Assembly: GCF_003173735.1 (NCBI RefSeq) | Contig: NZ_CP029551.1 | Location: 3,124,001-3,188,000 of the forward strand | DNA: 64,000 nt | From: Methylobacterium radiodurans | Lineage (GTDB): Bacteria > Pseudomonadota > Alphaproteobacteria > Rhizobiales > Beijerinckiaceae | Direction of reading: 5' to 3' | In this document: one piece after another, positions 1 to 7,253 of the stretch | Layout of the letters: each line of letters starts with the position of its first letter | Position numbering within the stretch: position 1 is the stretch's first letter | The notes under the pieces: generated by a model | What the model saw: the letters and a program-made list of their open reading frames with translations, nothing else | Told to the model about the DNA's origin: nothing | The model's database searches: none | Translations under genes and position numbers: made by a program

Positions 1-606
1 GAGCAGCTCGACCGCGACGCGCGGGCGGTGGACGCGCTCATCGCCGCGGCGGGCGAGCTGAACGCGCTGCGCGCCCGCTCGCCCGCCCACGCCGAGGACC
101 TGATCGGCTGGACCGACCGCTTCGTGGAGAGCCTCGACGGGCCCGAGACCCTCGACGAGCGCCGCCTGCGCCACGCCGCCTGCCTGCTCTCCGACCTCGC
201 CTGGCGGGCTCATCCCGACTACCGGGGCGAGCAGAGCATCGCGCTGATCCAGAACGGCGCCTTCACGGGCATCGACCATCCGGGCCGGGCCTATCTGGCG
301 CTGGCGGTGGCGCTGCGGCACGACGGAGTCGCGCCCGAGAAGGCGAGCCCGGTGCTGCGGGCGCTCGCCGGCCCGCGCCTGTTCGAGCGGGCGCGGCTCC
401 TCGGCGCTCTGCTGCGGGTGGCCTTCCCGCTCTCGGCCGGGATGGGTGGCGTGCTGGGGCGGGCGCCGCTCGCGGTCGCGGACCGGACCGTGACGCTTCA
501 CCTGCCCGCGGATGTCGAGGCTCTGGGCAGCGACCGGCTGCTCAACCGTGTGCGCGGCCTCGCCCGGCTGATCGGCCGGGAGGGGCGGATCGAGCTAGTG
601 GGGTAG
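1..606 (+). CDS. ppx: Exopolyphosphatase (Ppx/GppA), C-terminal part
   Basis: The reading frame is open from the first base of the window, so this is the 3' end of a longer gene and its true start lies upstream. The visible 200 or so residues match the helical C-terminal region of Ppx/GppA phosphatases, with the typical segment of histidines and aspartates around HAACLLSDLAWRAHPDY and the GIDHPGRAYLALAVALRH stretch. The family removes terminal phosphate from polyphosphate or hydrolyses pppGpp in the cytoplasm. The actin-like ATPase domains that carry the catalytic residues are outside the window, so activity cannot be judged. A hairpin about 93 nt after the stop may end transcription. The family call is fairly secure. 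Which of the two substrates it uses cannot be told from this part. Confidence 0.82.
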   Translation, partial: EQLDRDARAVDALIAAAGELNALRARSPAHAEDLIGWTDRFVESLDGPETLDERRLRHAACLLSDLAWRAHPDYRGEQSIALIQNGAFTGIDHPGRAYLALAVALRHDGVAPEKASPVLRALAGPRLFERARLLGALLRVAFPLSAGMGGVLGRAPLAVADRTVTLHLPADVEALGSDRLLNRVRGLARLIGREGRIELVG

Positions 607-1035
607 GGGGACACGCTCTTCCTCGGCGGGATGATCGACCGGATTGGTCTCGCCGCGGGTCGGCCGATGCGAGGACGCGCACGGATCGAATCGGCCCCGC
701 CCGAAGGCCCCCGGCCTCGGGCGGACGAGCCTCACGCCGCCGTGCGGCGGCATGACCCGTTTCTGCCGAGCCTCTTCGTCACGGCGCACCACCCCAGGGA
801 TCTTGATCGGGACCGGCCCCGGCCCCACGCTCTGCCGCACAGCACAACGCCGCGCCCCGGGAGGACCTGTGCCTGCGCAACCCTGATGCCGCAGGATCGG
901 GACTTCGTCGGCGGTCGTTATCGGGTAGGATCCTTCCCCGGAGCGCGCTGCGTCGCGGCGGACCGGAGAAGGCACGCCGCTCGCCCCACGGGCGCGCCGC
1001 CGCGCCCCGGGAGACCCGCGTTCGAGGAGAGAAGC
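607..1035. other. 429-bp intergenic region between ppx and cysE
   Basis: I see no convincing gene here. Open frames exist on both strands but look like the usual by-products of high GC. The region holds one good hairpin (699-722) and presumably the cysE promoter. I could not pick a -35/-10 pair with confidence. The last 15 bases carry the cysE ribosome binding site (GAGGAGAG). Confidence 0.6.
699..722 (+). terminator. Possible ppx terminator hairpin
   Basis: GCCCGA and TCGGGC arms enclose a second GGCC/GGCC stem, with one bulged A and a CCC loop. It lies 93 nt after the ppx stop codon. No T-run follows, so it may only be an mRNA-stabilising stem. Confidence 0.4.
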
Positions 1036-1899
1036 ATGAGCGCAAGCCCCGCCGTCAGTCACGCCGCCCACGGCCACGACGAGACGCTCGCGGTCTGCGA
1101 TCCGGTCTGGTCGCGCCTGCGCGCCGAGGCCGAGGCCGTGCTGCGCGAGGAGCCGCAGCTCGCCTCCTTCATGGTGGCCAACATCCTGAACCACGAGAGC
1201 CTGGAGGGCGCTGTCGCCCACCGGGTCGCCCACCGGCTCGGGCATCCGGCGCTGCCGGCCGAGCTCGTGGCGCACGGCTTCTACGAGGCTCTGCGCGAGG
1301 ATCCGCGCATCGGCGAGGCCTTCCGGGCCGACATCGTCGCGGTGATGGACCGCGACCCCGCGACCTTCCGGGCGATCGAGCCGGTGCTCTACTTCAAGGG
1401 CTTCCACGCCATCCAGGCGCACCGCCTCGCGCACCATTACTGGACCGCCGGGCGGCGCGACCTCGCGCTCTACATGCAGAGCCGGTCGTCGGAGGTGTTC
1501 CAGTGCGACATTCACCCGGCGGCGCGGATCGGGCGGGGCATCTTCCTCGACCACGCCACGGGCCTCGTGGTCGGCTCGACCGCGGTGATCGAGGACGACG
1601 TCTCGATCCTGCACGCCGTCACGCTCGGCGGCACCGGCAAGCAGGGGGCCGACCGCCACCCGAAGATCCGCCGCGGCGTGATGATCGGCGCGGGCGCCAA
1701 GATCCTCGGCAACATCGAGGTGGGGGCCTGCGCGCGCGTGGCCGCCGGCTCCGTGGTGCTGCGGCCGGTGCCGCCGAACACCACGGTCGTTGGCGTGCCC
1801 GCCCGCGTCGTCGGCACGGCGGGCTGCGCCGAACCCGCACGGGCCATGGACCAGCTCGTCAGCATGGACCAGTTCATCCACATGGCCGAGGGCATCTGA
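1036..1899 (+). CDS. cysE: Serine O-acetyltransferase
   Basis: Transfers acetyl from acetyl-CoA to L-serine, making O-acetylserine for cysteine synthesis in the cytoplasm. The 287-residue protein has the N-terminal all-helical SATase domain (about residues 20-150) followed by the left-handed beta-helix with hexapeptide repeats (DIHPAARIGRGIFLDHATGLVVG and on). The acceptor/catalytic region FLDHATG and the late HPKIRRGVMIGAGAKILG segment are both present. The ATG at 1036 was chosen because GAGGAGAG precedes it and the N-terminus aligns with the family; the open frame further upstream has no family resemblance. A DUF3126 gene follows, a pairing common in Hyphomicrobiales. The C-terminal tail, where CysE proteins normally dock CysK with a terminal Ile, ends ...AEGI and is built from 18-bp repeat units. 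Confidence 0.96.
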   Translation: MSASPAVSHAAHGHDETLAVCDPVWSRLRAEAEAVLREEPQLASFMVANILNHESLEGAVAHRVAHRLGHPALPAELVAHGFYEALREDPRIGEAFRADIVAVMDRDPATFRAIEPVLYFKGFHAIQAHRLAHHYWTAGRRDLALYMQSRSSEVFQCDIHPAARIGRGIFLDHATGLVVGSTAVIEDDVSILHAVTLGGTGKQGADRHPKIRRGVMIGAGAKILGNIEVGACARVAAGSVVLRPVPPNTTVVGVPARVVGTAGCAEPARAMDQLVSMDQFIHMAEGI

Positions 1900-1917
1900 A
1901 TGGCCGAGGGCATCTGA
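1846..1917 (+). repeat. Four 18-bp tandem units across the cysE stop codon
   Basis: Four consecutive 18-base units start at 1846, 1864, 1882 and 1900. Each begins ATGG. Units 1 and 2 encode MDQLVS and MDQFIH. Units 3 and 4 are identical and each ends in TGA. The second stop-containing copy lies just outside the gene, so the duplication leaves the protein unchanged. Confidence 0.9.
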
Positions 1918-1986
1918 GCCCGCGCTTGCCGCCCGCTCCCCGGCGTGGCAAGCCCGCGCCCCGTCAGAGAGAGGAGACGAGACCGC

Positions 1987-2196
1987 GTGACCAAGCCCGA
2001 GATCGCGAAGCTGCAGGACTACCTGCGCCGCAAGTTCGCGAACAACAACATCCGCATCGTCGCCATGAAGGCCGCCGACTCGGCGGAAGTTTATATCGGC
2101 GAGGAATCGATCGGCGTGATCGCCGACGACAAGGAGGACGGCGACGACTCGTTCGTCTTCCGCATGCCGATCCTCGACATCGACCTCGACGAGTAG
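1987..2196 (+). CDS. DUF3126 family protein
   Basis: A 69-residue acidic protein of the DUF3126 family, found almost only in alphaproteobacteria and often directly after cysE. No function is established. The sequence shows the family pattern: an N-terminal helix (EIAKLQDYLRRKF), a short beta segment with EVYIGEESIGVI, then an Asp-rich loop and the conserved end FRMPILDIDLDE. GTG at 1987 was chosen because AGGAG lies at the right distance upstream and the family begins with T-K-x-E-I. The frame continues to an ATG at 1945, but that extension (MASPRPVRERRRDR) looks like translated leader. The 87-bp gap to cysE and shared strand suggest a single transcript. Confidence 0.85.
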   Translation: MTKPEIAKLQDYLRRKFANNNIRIVAMKAADSAEVYIGEESIGVIADDKEDGDDSFVFRMPILDIDLDE

Positions 2197-2296
2197 GCCC
2201 CGCTGTTGACGGGTTAACCCTAGCCCGGACAAACGCTTAACGTTTCGTAAACGACCGGGTTAGAGTGCGCGCGATCTCGTACAGGAGTCCGCGCGC

Positions 2297-2626
2297 ATGG
2301 TCGTCTCGCCCGCCGCCCTCGAATCGATCCGCACGCTCTGCGTCGGCCTCGCCCTCTCGGGGCTGCTCGCCAGCGCCTACGAGCTGTTCACCGCCCGCCG
2401 GGCGAGCTTCAGCCTGCTGGAACGGGGCGGCGTGGCGGCGGCGGCGGCGCTGCCGATGCTGGCCTTCAGCGCACCCTTCATCATCCTGCGCAACACCGTG
2501 CGCGGGCGCCGGATCGAGGGGCGGCCGATCCCCTTCGTGATGCTGGCCACCATGATCGCCTGCGGCTGGAGCCTGCTCTCGGGCAGCCTCGCGCTGCGGC
2601 TCGCCGGCCTGATCGCGGGCGTCTGA
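2297..2626 (+). CDS. Small conserved membrane protein
   Basis: A 109-residue protein with a likely three-segment membrane topology: about residues 10-28, 45-66 and 82-105, separated by basic loops (TARRASF and RNTVRGRRIEGRPIP), which suggests the loops face the cytoplasm. It resembles small Hyphomicrobiales membrane proteins of unknown function. I do not recognise a named domain with certainty. ATG at 2297 has an AGGAG nine bases upstream. The gene stands alone between DUF3126 and a block of palindromes. The upstream stretch contains a GGGTTAACCC palindrome (2211-2220) that could belong to its promoter. No catalytic residues or cofactor motifs are visible. Confidence 0.75.
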   Translation: MVVSPAALESIRTLCVGLALSGLLASAYELFTARRASFSLLERGGVAAAAALPMLAFSAPFIILRNTVRGRRIEGRPIPFVMLATMIACGWSLLSGSLALRLAGLIAGV

Positions 2627-2629
2627 ATT

Positions 2630-2772
2630 CCGGGACCCCACCGAAGGGTCGAGACCCTTCGGTGGGGTCCCGGGGCAACGCCCCGGCTTGAACCCTCCGT
2701 CCCGGCTCCGCCGGGAGGGAGCGTTCAAATACAGGGCCCTGCCCTGCACGCGCCAAAGGTCTCGACCTTTGG
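2630..2772. repeat. Cluster of four palindromes
   Basis: The cluster contains a perfect 21-bp stem with a 2-nt loop (2630-2673), a 7-bp GC stem (2670-2686), CCCGGC/GCCGGG (2701-2715) and CCAAAGGT/ACCTTTGG (2753-2772). The last sits just beyond the stop of the leftward gene and the first just beyond the rightward gene, so together they can serve as a two-way terminator. The GAAGGG...CCCTTC core recurs near 8.3 kb. Confidence 0.85.
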
Positions 2773-2783
2773 AATCCAGGACC

Positions 2784-3485
2784 TCAGCGGTTCGCCGTCA
2801 CCGTCGGCGAGGCACCGCCGTTGAGCGAAACCCAGCGCTCGCTGTCCTGGCCCTCGCGCTTGATGTAGGCGTAGCCGGTGCGGCGCCAGGACAGGACCGC
2901 GTTGGTCTTGTTGTCGAGGATGAAGTCGCCGCGGTCGGTGCGCACCATCAGCACCGCGTGGCCCTCGCCGATCTCGTCGATCACCACCGTCATGCGCAGC
3001 GCCCGCCTGGGCAGGCCGCGCTCCACCAGCATCCGGCGCTTCAGGAGCTGGTAGTCCTCGCAATCCCCGAAACCGTCGTCCGGGTATTCCCAGCGGTCGA
3101 CCACGCCCCAGTGGGCCTGGTCGGTGATCGGCTTGATGCGCGCGTTGACCCGGCGGTTCACGCTGGTCAGCGTCCGCCACAGGGCCGTGTTGAGCGGGAT
3201 CACGGCCGGCTCGCGCGTGTCGACGGCGCACTCATCCGGCATCCGCGCGCACATCGCCGTCCAGGCCGCGACGGGGCGCACCTCGCCGCCCGACTCGACG
3301 ACGAGCCCGTCCTCCGGCAGGGCGGGCTTGGTGCCGGCCTGGGTTGAGGCGCCCCCGAGCATCAGGATCGTGCCGACGAGACCGAAGCTACAGGCCCGAC
3401 CGAGCCGCCCCGCGACCGCGCGCCAGCGCGGGGCGGACAGAGCCAGCGCCGTCTCGGCCACATCCTGGACAACCGCGTGCGTCAT
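2784..3485 (-). CDS. Transglutaminase-like cysteine peptidase (BTLCP), copy 1
   Basis: A 233-residue protein of the bacterial transglutaminase-like cysteine peptidase family. The catalytic triad is visible: Cys142 in GDCEDYQLLKR, His176 in GEGHAVL and Asp191 in FILDNKT. Related proteins such as LapG are periplasmic proteases, so extracytoplasmic processing or crosslinking is a reasonable inference; the substrate is unknown. A hydrophobic segment at residues 32-50 after a basic stretch fits a signal peptide or anchor, giving an unusually long N-region if the ATG at 3485 is right. A downstream start at MLGG would remove the signal. A paralogue lies 0.6 kb away on the same strand, with an unrelated small gene between them. 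Confidence 0.88.
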   Translation of the reverse strand: MTHAVVQDVAETALALSAPRWRAVAGRLGRACSFGLVGTILMLGGASTQAGTKPALPEDGLVVESGGEVRPVAAWTAMCARMPDECAVDTREPAVIPLNTALWRTLTSVNRRVNARIKPITDQAHWGVVDRWEYPDDGFGDCEDYQLLKRRMLVERGLPRRALRMTVVIDEIGEGHAVLMVRTDRGDFILDNKTNAVLSWRRTGYAYIKREGQDSERWVSLNGGASPTVTANR

Positions 3486-3836
3486 GCCCGCTGCCCCCAC
3501 CGCCCTTGTCGTTGCGATGAAGGTTGCATGACGCCGAACGGCGCTCAACCCGAAAGTGAAGGACGAATTAACGCGCGCGGCGTCACAGGGTTCCAAAGAA
3601 AAATGGTGTTGCGTGCACGCCGATGCGGAGACGTTGCTGCCATGCATCAAGGGCATGCGTGAGCCGCGCGTGCGCGGGAGAGCTTGATTCCGCGCCCGTT
3701 TGCCGGCTTGAGACGTTGCTCCGCGGCCGGGCGATTCGCCCGGACCGGTAGACCATACCGCAAGACGACCTTGCAAAGGCCATCTTGCAAGAACCCGGCC
3801 AGAGCGCCCAAAGCGCCGCAAGCAACAGGACCGCAG
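3486..3836. other. 351-bp divergent regulatory region
   Basis: This separates the leftward BTLCP gene from the rightward 89-residue gene and should hold both promoters. It is less GC-rich than its surroundings near 3540-3620. It contains a near-perfect 17-bp palindrome (3727-3743, CCGGGCGA then TCGCCCGG) and two CTTGCAA boxes at 3770 and 3784, 14 bp apart. No gene is evident. Confidence 0.5.
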
Positions 3837-4106
3837 ATGCAGCCCGCCATCCAGCACGTGATCCGCGCGCTCGCCGAGGATGGGCGGGACGGGGCGCAGG
3901 GGATCGCCGAGTACGCCGTCGATACCTTCGCGGCGTCCTGCCCTACCGAGGGCGACCGGGCACTCGCCCTCGACATTCTGCTGCGCGACCTCGCCAGCCT
4001 GCGGGGCGTGGCGCCGCATCTCGCCGCCTTCGTCGGCCGGATCGAGGCCTACGTCGTCCGCCTCAAGGCCGTGAAGCGTCCGCTCATGGTCGCCGAGGCG
4101 GCCTGA
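3837..4106 (+). CDS. Unknown 89-residue helical protein between two BTLCP genes
   Basis: I do not recognise the family. The protein has 89 residues, is predicted largely alpha-helical and cytoplasmic (no signal peptide or membrane segment), and contains a pattern resembling a short four-helix protein: HVIRALAEDG, GIAEYAVDTFAAS, ALALDILLRDLASL and AAFVGRIEAYVVRLKAV. ATG at 3837 has AGGA about eight bases upstream. The frame extends back to 3684 but that part is compositionally unlike a protein start. Its stop codon lies one base before the stop of the second BTLCP gene, so the two genes converge with no terminator between them. Being sandwiched by two paralogous exported peptidases is the only clue to role. 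Confidence 0.62.
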   Translation: MQPAIQHVIRALAEDGRDGAQGIAEYAVDTFAASCPTEGDRALALDILLRDLASLRGVAPHLAAFVGRIEAYVVRLKAVKRPLMVAEAA

Positions 4107-4107
4107 T

Positions 4108-4743
4108 TCAGCGGTTGGCGGTCATCGCCGGGGAGGTAAGGCCGCCGAGGGAGACCCACGCTGTGGCGTCCTGGCTCTCGCGCTTGACGAAGACGTAGCC
4201 GGTGCGGTGCCAGGGCAGGATCTGGCTGGTCTTGTTGTCGAGCACGAGGTCGCCGCGGTCGGTGATCAGGGTGAGCACGGCATGGCCCTCGCCCTTCTCG
4301 TCGATCACGACCGTCATCCGCATGGCGCGCTTGGGCAGGCCGGCGGCGGCCAGCAGGTGGCGCTTGAGGAGCTGGAAGTCCTCGCAGTCGCCGATGCCGT
4401 CCTCGGCCAGATCCCAGCGGTCGGGCGTGCCCAGGTGATCCTGGTCGGTCATCGCCCGCACGCTCTTGTTCACGCGCTTGTTGACCGCGACGATCGTCGA
4501 CCACAGGGCCGGCGTCAGGCTGATCCGGGCCGGCTCGTTCCGGTCCACCGCGCACTCGGTCCCGTAGGCCTGGCAGAACGTCACCCACGCGGCGATCGGC
4601 TTGGCCGCGCCGAGCGGAGTCGCGCCGGCCTCGATCGCCGGCAGGGGGAGGGCGGCCTCGGCGGCCTCGGCGGCCCCGCCGAGCAGGCCGGCGCACAGGC
4701 CGACCGCGACACCGAGCACCTTCAGAACCGATCCGCCGCGCAT
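4108..4743 (-). CDS. Transglutaminase-like cysteine peptidase (BTLCP), copy 2
   Basis: A 211-residue paralogue of the protein encoded at 2784-3485. The triad is intact: Cys120 in IGDCEDFQLLKR, His154 in GEGHAVL and Asp169 in LVLDNKT. The N-terminus (residues 5-29) is a clear Sec signal peptide ending near AAEAA, so the protein is exported. The paired Cys residues in WVTFCQAYGTECAVDR, also present in copy 1 (MCARMPDECAVDTR), probably form a disulfide. ATG at 4743 follows GGGGTGG; a GTG three codons earlier is possible. The two copies share most conserved positions but differ at their N-termini, so the duplication is probably old. Substrate unknown. Confidence 0.9.
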   Translation of the reverse strand: MRGGSVLKVLGVAVGLCAGLLGGAAEAAEAALPLPAIEAGATPLGAAKPIAAWVTFCQAYGTECAVDRNEPARISLTPALWSTIVAVNKRVNKSVRAMTDQDHLGTPDRWDLAEDGIGDCEDFQLLKRHLLAAAGLPKRAMRMTVVIDEKGEGHAVLTLITDRGDLVLDNKTSQILPWHRTGYVFVKRESQDATAWVSLGGLTSPAMTANR

Positions 4744-4925
4744 CGCAACCACCCCGGGCCACCACCCTCGTTCGTGGGGTCACGATGCCGCCACGCCCGC
4801 TGCGCCGCGCTGAAGCCGATGCGCGCAATTTTATCGATTCGGGGGTCCTGGGAGGCGGCCTCGCCGCAGACCCAACCGCGCCTGACGCGGATACAGCGAC
4901 TTGCTGAGATCGCGTTCAGGGCAAG

Positions 4926-4970
4926 GAAACCCTACCGGGAGGTGGAAACCCTACCGGAAGGTGGAAACCC
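4926..4970. repeat. 19-bp tandem repeat at the yidD stop
   Basis: GAAACCCTACCGGGAGGTG (4926-4944) is followed at once by a copy with one mismatch (4945-4963) and a third partial GAAACCC. The CTA in the second copy is the complement of the yidD stop codon; the first copy carries the same triplet. Confidence 0.9.
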
Positions 4971-5379
4971 CGCGGCGCGGGGGAGAGGCAGGCAGACCGG
5001 CCTCCTCGGCCCGCTCCTCCACCGCCTCGCAGAGCGGCGGCGGGGTCAGCGTGCCGCGCCAGCGGCCGTAGGCCCAGGGGCGGTACCAGGCCGCGCGCGG
5101 CGGCGGCGCCTCCGGCACGAGATCGATGCCGTGGGTGCCGAAGGGGCCGCAGCGGCAGATCCGGGCGAGGCCCATCCAGCCGCCCGGCCAGAGCCCGTGC
5201 CGGGCGATCGCCTCATCGGTGTAGGCGGAGCAGCTCGGCCAGTGCCGGCACTGGCGCCCGACGAGGCCCGACAGGGTGAGCTGGTAGCCGCGGATCGCGA
5301 CGTGCGCCGCCCGGCGGGTCAGGCCCAAGCGCGGCCCCTCAGGCGGCCTGGCGCTTCGCCGCGATCTGGTCGAGGGCAT
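4951..5379 (-). CDS. yidD: Membrane protein insertion efficiency factor YidD
   Basis: YidD is a small membrane-associated protein that helps YidC insert inner-membrane proteins. The family signature is clear: a Y-Q-L-T-L-S segment, [21 protein letters not shown] with its two Cys, and [23 protein letters not shown]. The protein is 142 residues from ATG 5379, longer than the usual 70-110, with extra residues at both ends. A TTG at 5328 would avoid the 41-bp overlap with the upstream IscU-like gene and begin nearer the conserved core, so the start is uncertain. It is co-oriented with and overlaps that gene, as in many Hyphomicrobiales. The C-terminal extension after the YRPWAYGRW segment runs into a tandem repeat and may be non-essential. 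Confidence 0.9.
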   Translation of the reverse strand: MPSTRSRRSARPPEGPRLGLTRRAAHVAIRGYQLTLSGLVGRQCRHWPSCSAYTDEAIARHGLWPGGWMGLARICRCGPFGTHGIDLVPEAPPPRAAWYRPWAYGRWRGTLTPPPLCEAVEERAEEAGLPASPPRRGVSTFR

Positions 5380-5782
5380 CGACCACCGCGTCGAAGGTCA
5401 GCAGCGTCGAGGCGTGGCGGGCCTTGAAGTCGCGCACCGGCTCCAGCACCGCGAAATCCGTCCACGGCCCCTCCGGCGCGGGCGCGCCCTGCTTCAGCAT
5501 GGCCCGCACCGCCTCGCGCAGCGCCCTGAGATCCTCCGCCGAGGCGCCGACCACGTGGCGCGCCATCAGCGAGGACGAGGCCTGACCGAGCGCGCAGGCC
5601 CGCACCTCGTGGGCGAAGTCGGCCACGCGGTCCTCGGCGTCGAGGGCCAGATCAATCGTCACGGTCGAGCCGCAGAGCTTCGAGTGCGCGGTGGCGCTGG
5701 CATCCGGCCGGTCGAGGCGCCCGAGGCGGGGGATGTCGGCGGCGAGTTCGAGGATGCGCCGGTTGTAGATGTCGTCGAGCAT
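5339..5782 (-). CDS. Iron-sulfur cluster assembly scaffold, IscU/NifU-like
   Basis: A 147-residue protein of the IscU/NifU N-terminal family, which holds nascent Fe-S clusters in the cytoplasm. Residues around [11 protein letters not shown] and [15 protein letters not shown] carry the first two conserved cysteines. The third ligand position, normally the Cys in R-H-x-C near the C-terminus, here reads RHASTLLTF, so that Cys is replaced. The alphaproteobacterial branch of this family commonly shows this change, which makes a classical scaffold role doubtful. ATG at 5782 matches the family start ([14 protein letters not shown]). The gene overlaps yidD downstream and is divergent from folE with a 294-bp gap. 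Function as a scaffold is inferred from family only. Confidence 0.82.
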   Translation of the reverse strand: MLDDIYNRRILELAADIPRLGRLDRPDASATAHSKLCGSTVTIDLALDAEDRVADFAHEVRACALGQASSSLMARHVVGASAEDLRALREAVRAMLKQGAPAPEGPWTDFAVLEPVRDFKARHASTLLTFDAVVDALDQIAAKRQAA

Positions 5783-6076
5783 CGAAGCGTCGCTCTCGCA
5801 GGAGACCGTCGGGATCGGGATCAGCCCCGCACGCCGCGCATCGGATGGTCCGTTGCGCGACGGCGCCGAAACGACGATATAGGCGTGAACACGCCGCTTC
5901 GCGAGGAGGCGGCCGTCGACCAGGGTCGCGCCCACGGCCAGGGGCGCTCGATCGCAGCGGGCACCGGCCGGATCCGCCTCCCGTGCCGGACACGAGGCCC
6001 GGGACGCCCTGTCGCGATGTACGCCAAGCCCGACAGCACGACCATGAAGTCCCGTGTGGCGCGGGCGGGAGATGCC

Positions 6077-6814
6077 ATGGATGCCGCTCTCAAATCCCTG
6101 TCCTACCGCTCGGTCGAGGCCGAGGAGGGCCGGGCCCTGCCGATGATGCGCAACGACAACGCGCCCCGCGCCGAGGCGGCCCCCGACATCGCGCCGGAGC
6201 CGGCCTCCGCCACCCGCGTCCCCGAGGGCATCGCGCTCGGGCGGCCGAGCCGCGAGGAGGCCGAGGCCGCCGTGCGGACCCTGCTGCGCTGGGCCGGCGA
6301 CGACCCGAACCGCGAGGGCCTGCGCGACACGCCCGCCCGCGTGGCGAAGGCCTACGGCCAGCTCTTCGGCGGCTACGACACCGATGCCGAGGAGCTGCTG
6401 GAGCGGGTCTTCGAGGAGGTCGAGGGCTACTCCGACATCGTGCTGGTGCGCGACATCCCGTTCTACTCCCACTGCGAGCACCACATGGTGCCGTTCATGG
6501 GGCTCGCCCACATCGCCTACTACCCGACCAAGGGCGTGGTGGGCCTCTCGAAGCTCGCCCGGGTGGTCGACACCTTCGCCCGCCGCCTGCAGACGCAGGA
6601 GACCATGACGGCCCAGATCGCCGACGTGATCGAGAGCATCCTCAAGCCCCGCGGCGTCGCGGTGCTGGTCGAGGCCGAGCATCTCTGCATGGCGATGCGC
6701 GGCGTGCAGAAGGCCGGCGTCTCGACCATCACCAGCCAGTTCCGCGGCGTCTTCCGGGACGACCCGAACGAGCAGGTCCGCTTCCTGACGCTCGTGCGCG
6801 GCGGCAAGGGCTGA
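6077..6814 (+). CDS. folE: GTP cyclohydrolase I
   Basis: Converts GTP to 7,8-dihydroneopterin triphosphate, the first step of tetrahydrofolate (and here probably also tetrahydromethanopterin) synthesis. The zinc ligands are visible in [10 protein letters not shown] and [10 protein letters not shown], and the substrate loop [10 protein letters not shown] is intact. ATG at 6077 is preferred because GGGAG lies six bases upstream, giving 245 residues. An in-frame ATG at 6017 would add 20 residues. The first 60 residues before the conserved core are variable and Ala/Glu rich. hisI begins 16 bp after the stop, so the two are probably co-transcribed. Confidence 0.96.
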   Translation: MDAALKSLSYRSVEAEEGRALPMMRNDNAPRAEAAPDIAPEPASATRVPEGIALGRPSREEAEAAVRTLLRWAGDDPNREGLRDTPARVAKAYGQLFGGYDTDAEELLERVFEEVEGYSDIVLVRDIPFYSHCEHHMVPFMGLAHIAYYPTKGVVGLSKLARVVDTFARRLQTQETMTAQIADVIESILKPRGVAVLVEAEHLCMAMRGVQKAGVSTITSQFRGVFRDDPNEQVRFLTLVRGGKG

Positions 6815-6830
6815 CGCGGCGGCCGAACCG

Positions 6831-7253
6831 ATGACCACGCCCCCGCCCTTCGACGCGCCCGGCAGCCGCCACGAGGTCGAGGAGGGCTCCGCCTTCACGC
6901 CGCGCTTCGACGCGAACGGGCTGATCAGCTGCATCGCGGTCGACGCGCATGACGGGCGCGTGCTCATGCTCGCGCACATGAACGCGGAATCGCTCGCCCG
7001 CACGCTGGAGACCGGCGAGGCCTGGTACTGGTCGCGCTCGCGCGGCGAGCTCTGGCACAAGGGCGCAACCTCCGGCCAGATCCAGCGCGTCGTCGAGATG
7101 CGCACCGACTGCGACCAGGACGCCGTGCTGATCACCGTCTCGGTCGGCGGCGACGGCGGCTGCTGCCACACCGGGCGCCGCGACTGCTTCTACCGCAGCG
7201 TCTCGCTCGACCGGACGGCTGGGCGCGCGATGCTGCGGCCCGCCGAGCCTTGA
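6831..7253 (+). CDS. hisI: Phosphoribosyl-AMP cyclohydrolase
   Basis: Third step of histidine synthesis: opens the purine ring of phosphoribosyl-AMP. This is the single-domain 140-residue form without the HisE pyrophosphatase. Key sites are all present: [18 protein letters not shown], the Mg-binding TDCDQDAV and the zinc-binding [13 protein letters not shown]. It begins 16 bp after folE and its TGA overlaps the TTG start of the patatin gene in TTGA, so folE-hisI-patatin form a tight unit. The placement next to folE rather than among his genes is usual in this bacterial group. Confidence 0.97.
   Translation: MTTPPPFDAPGSRHEVEEGSAFTPRFDANGLISCIAVDAHDGRVLMLAHMNAESLARTLETGEAWYWSRSRGELWHKGATSGQIQRVVEMRTDCDQDAVLITVSVGGDGGCCHTGRRDCFYRSVSLDRTAGRAMLRPAEP

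Noticed and set aside
595..2232. A 545-codon leftward frame over cysE
   Set aside because: cysE on the other strand is unmistakable; the frame is a by-product of high GC codon use.
2207..2240. CtrA site from the TTAA boxes near 2214 and 2237
   Set aside because: The spacing between the TTAA boxes is 19 bases, not the seven needed.
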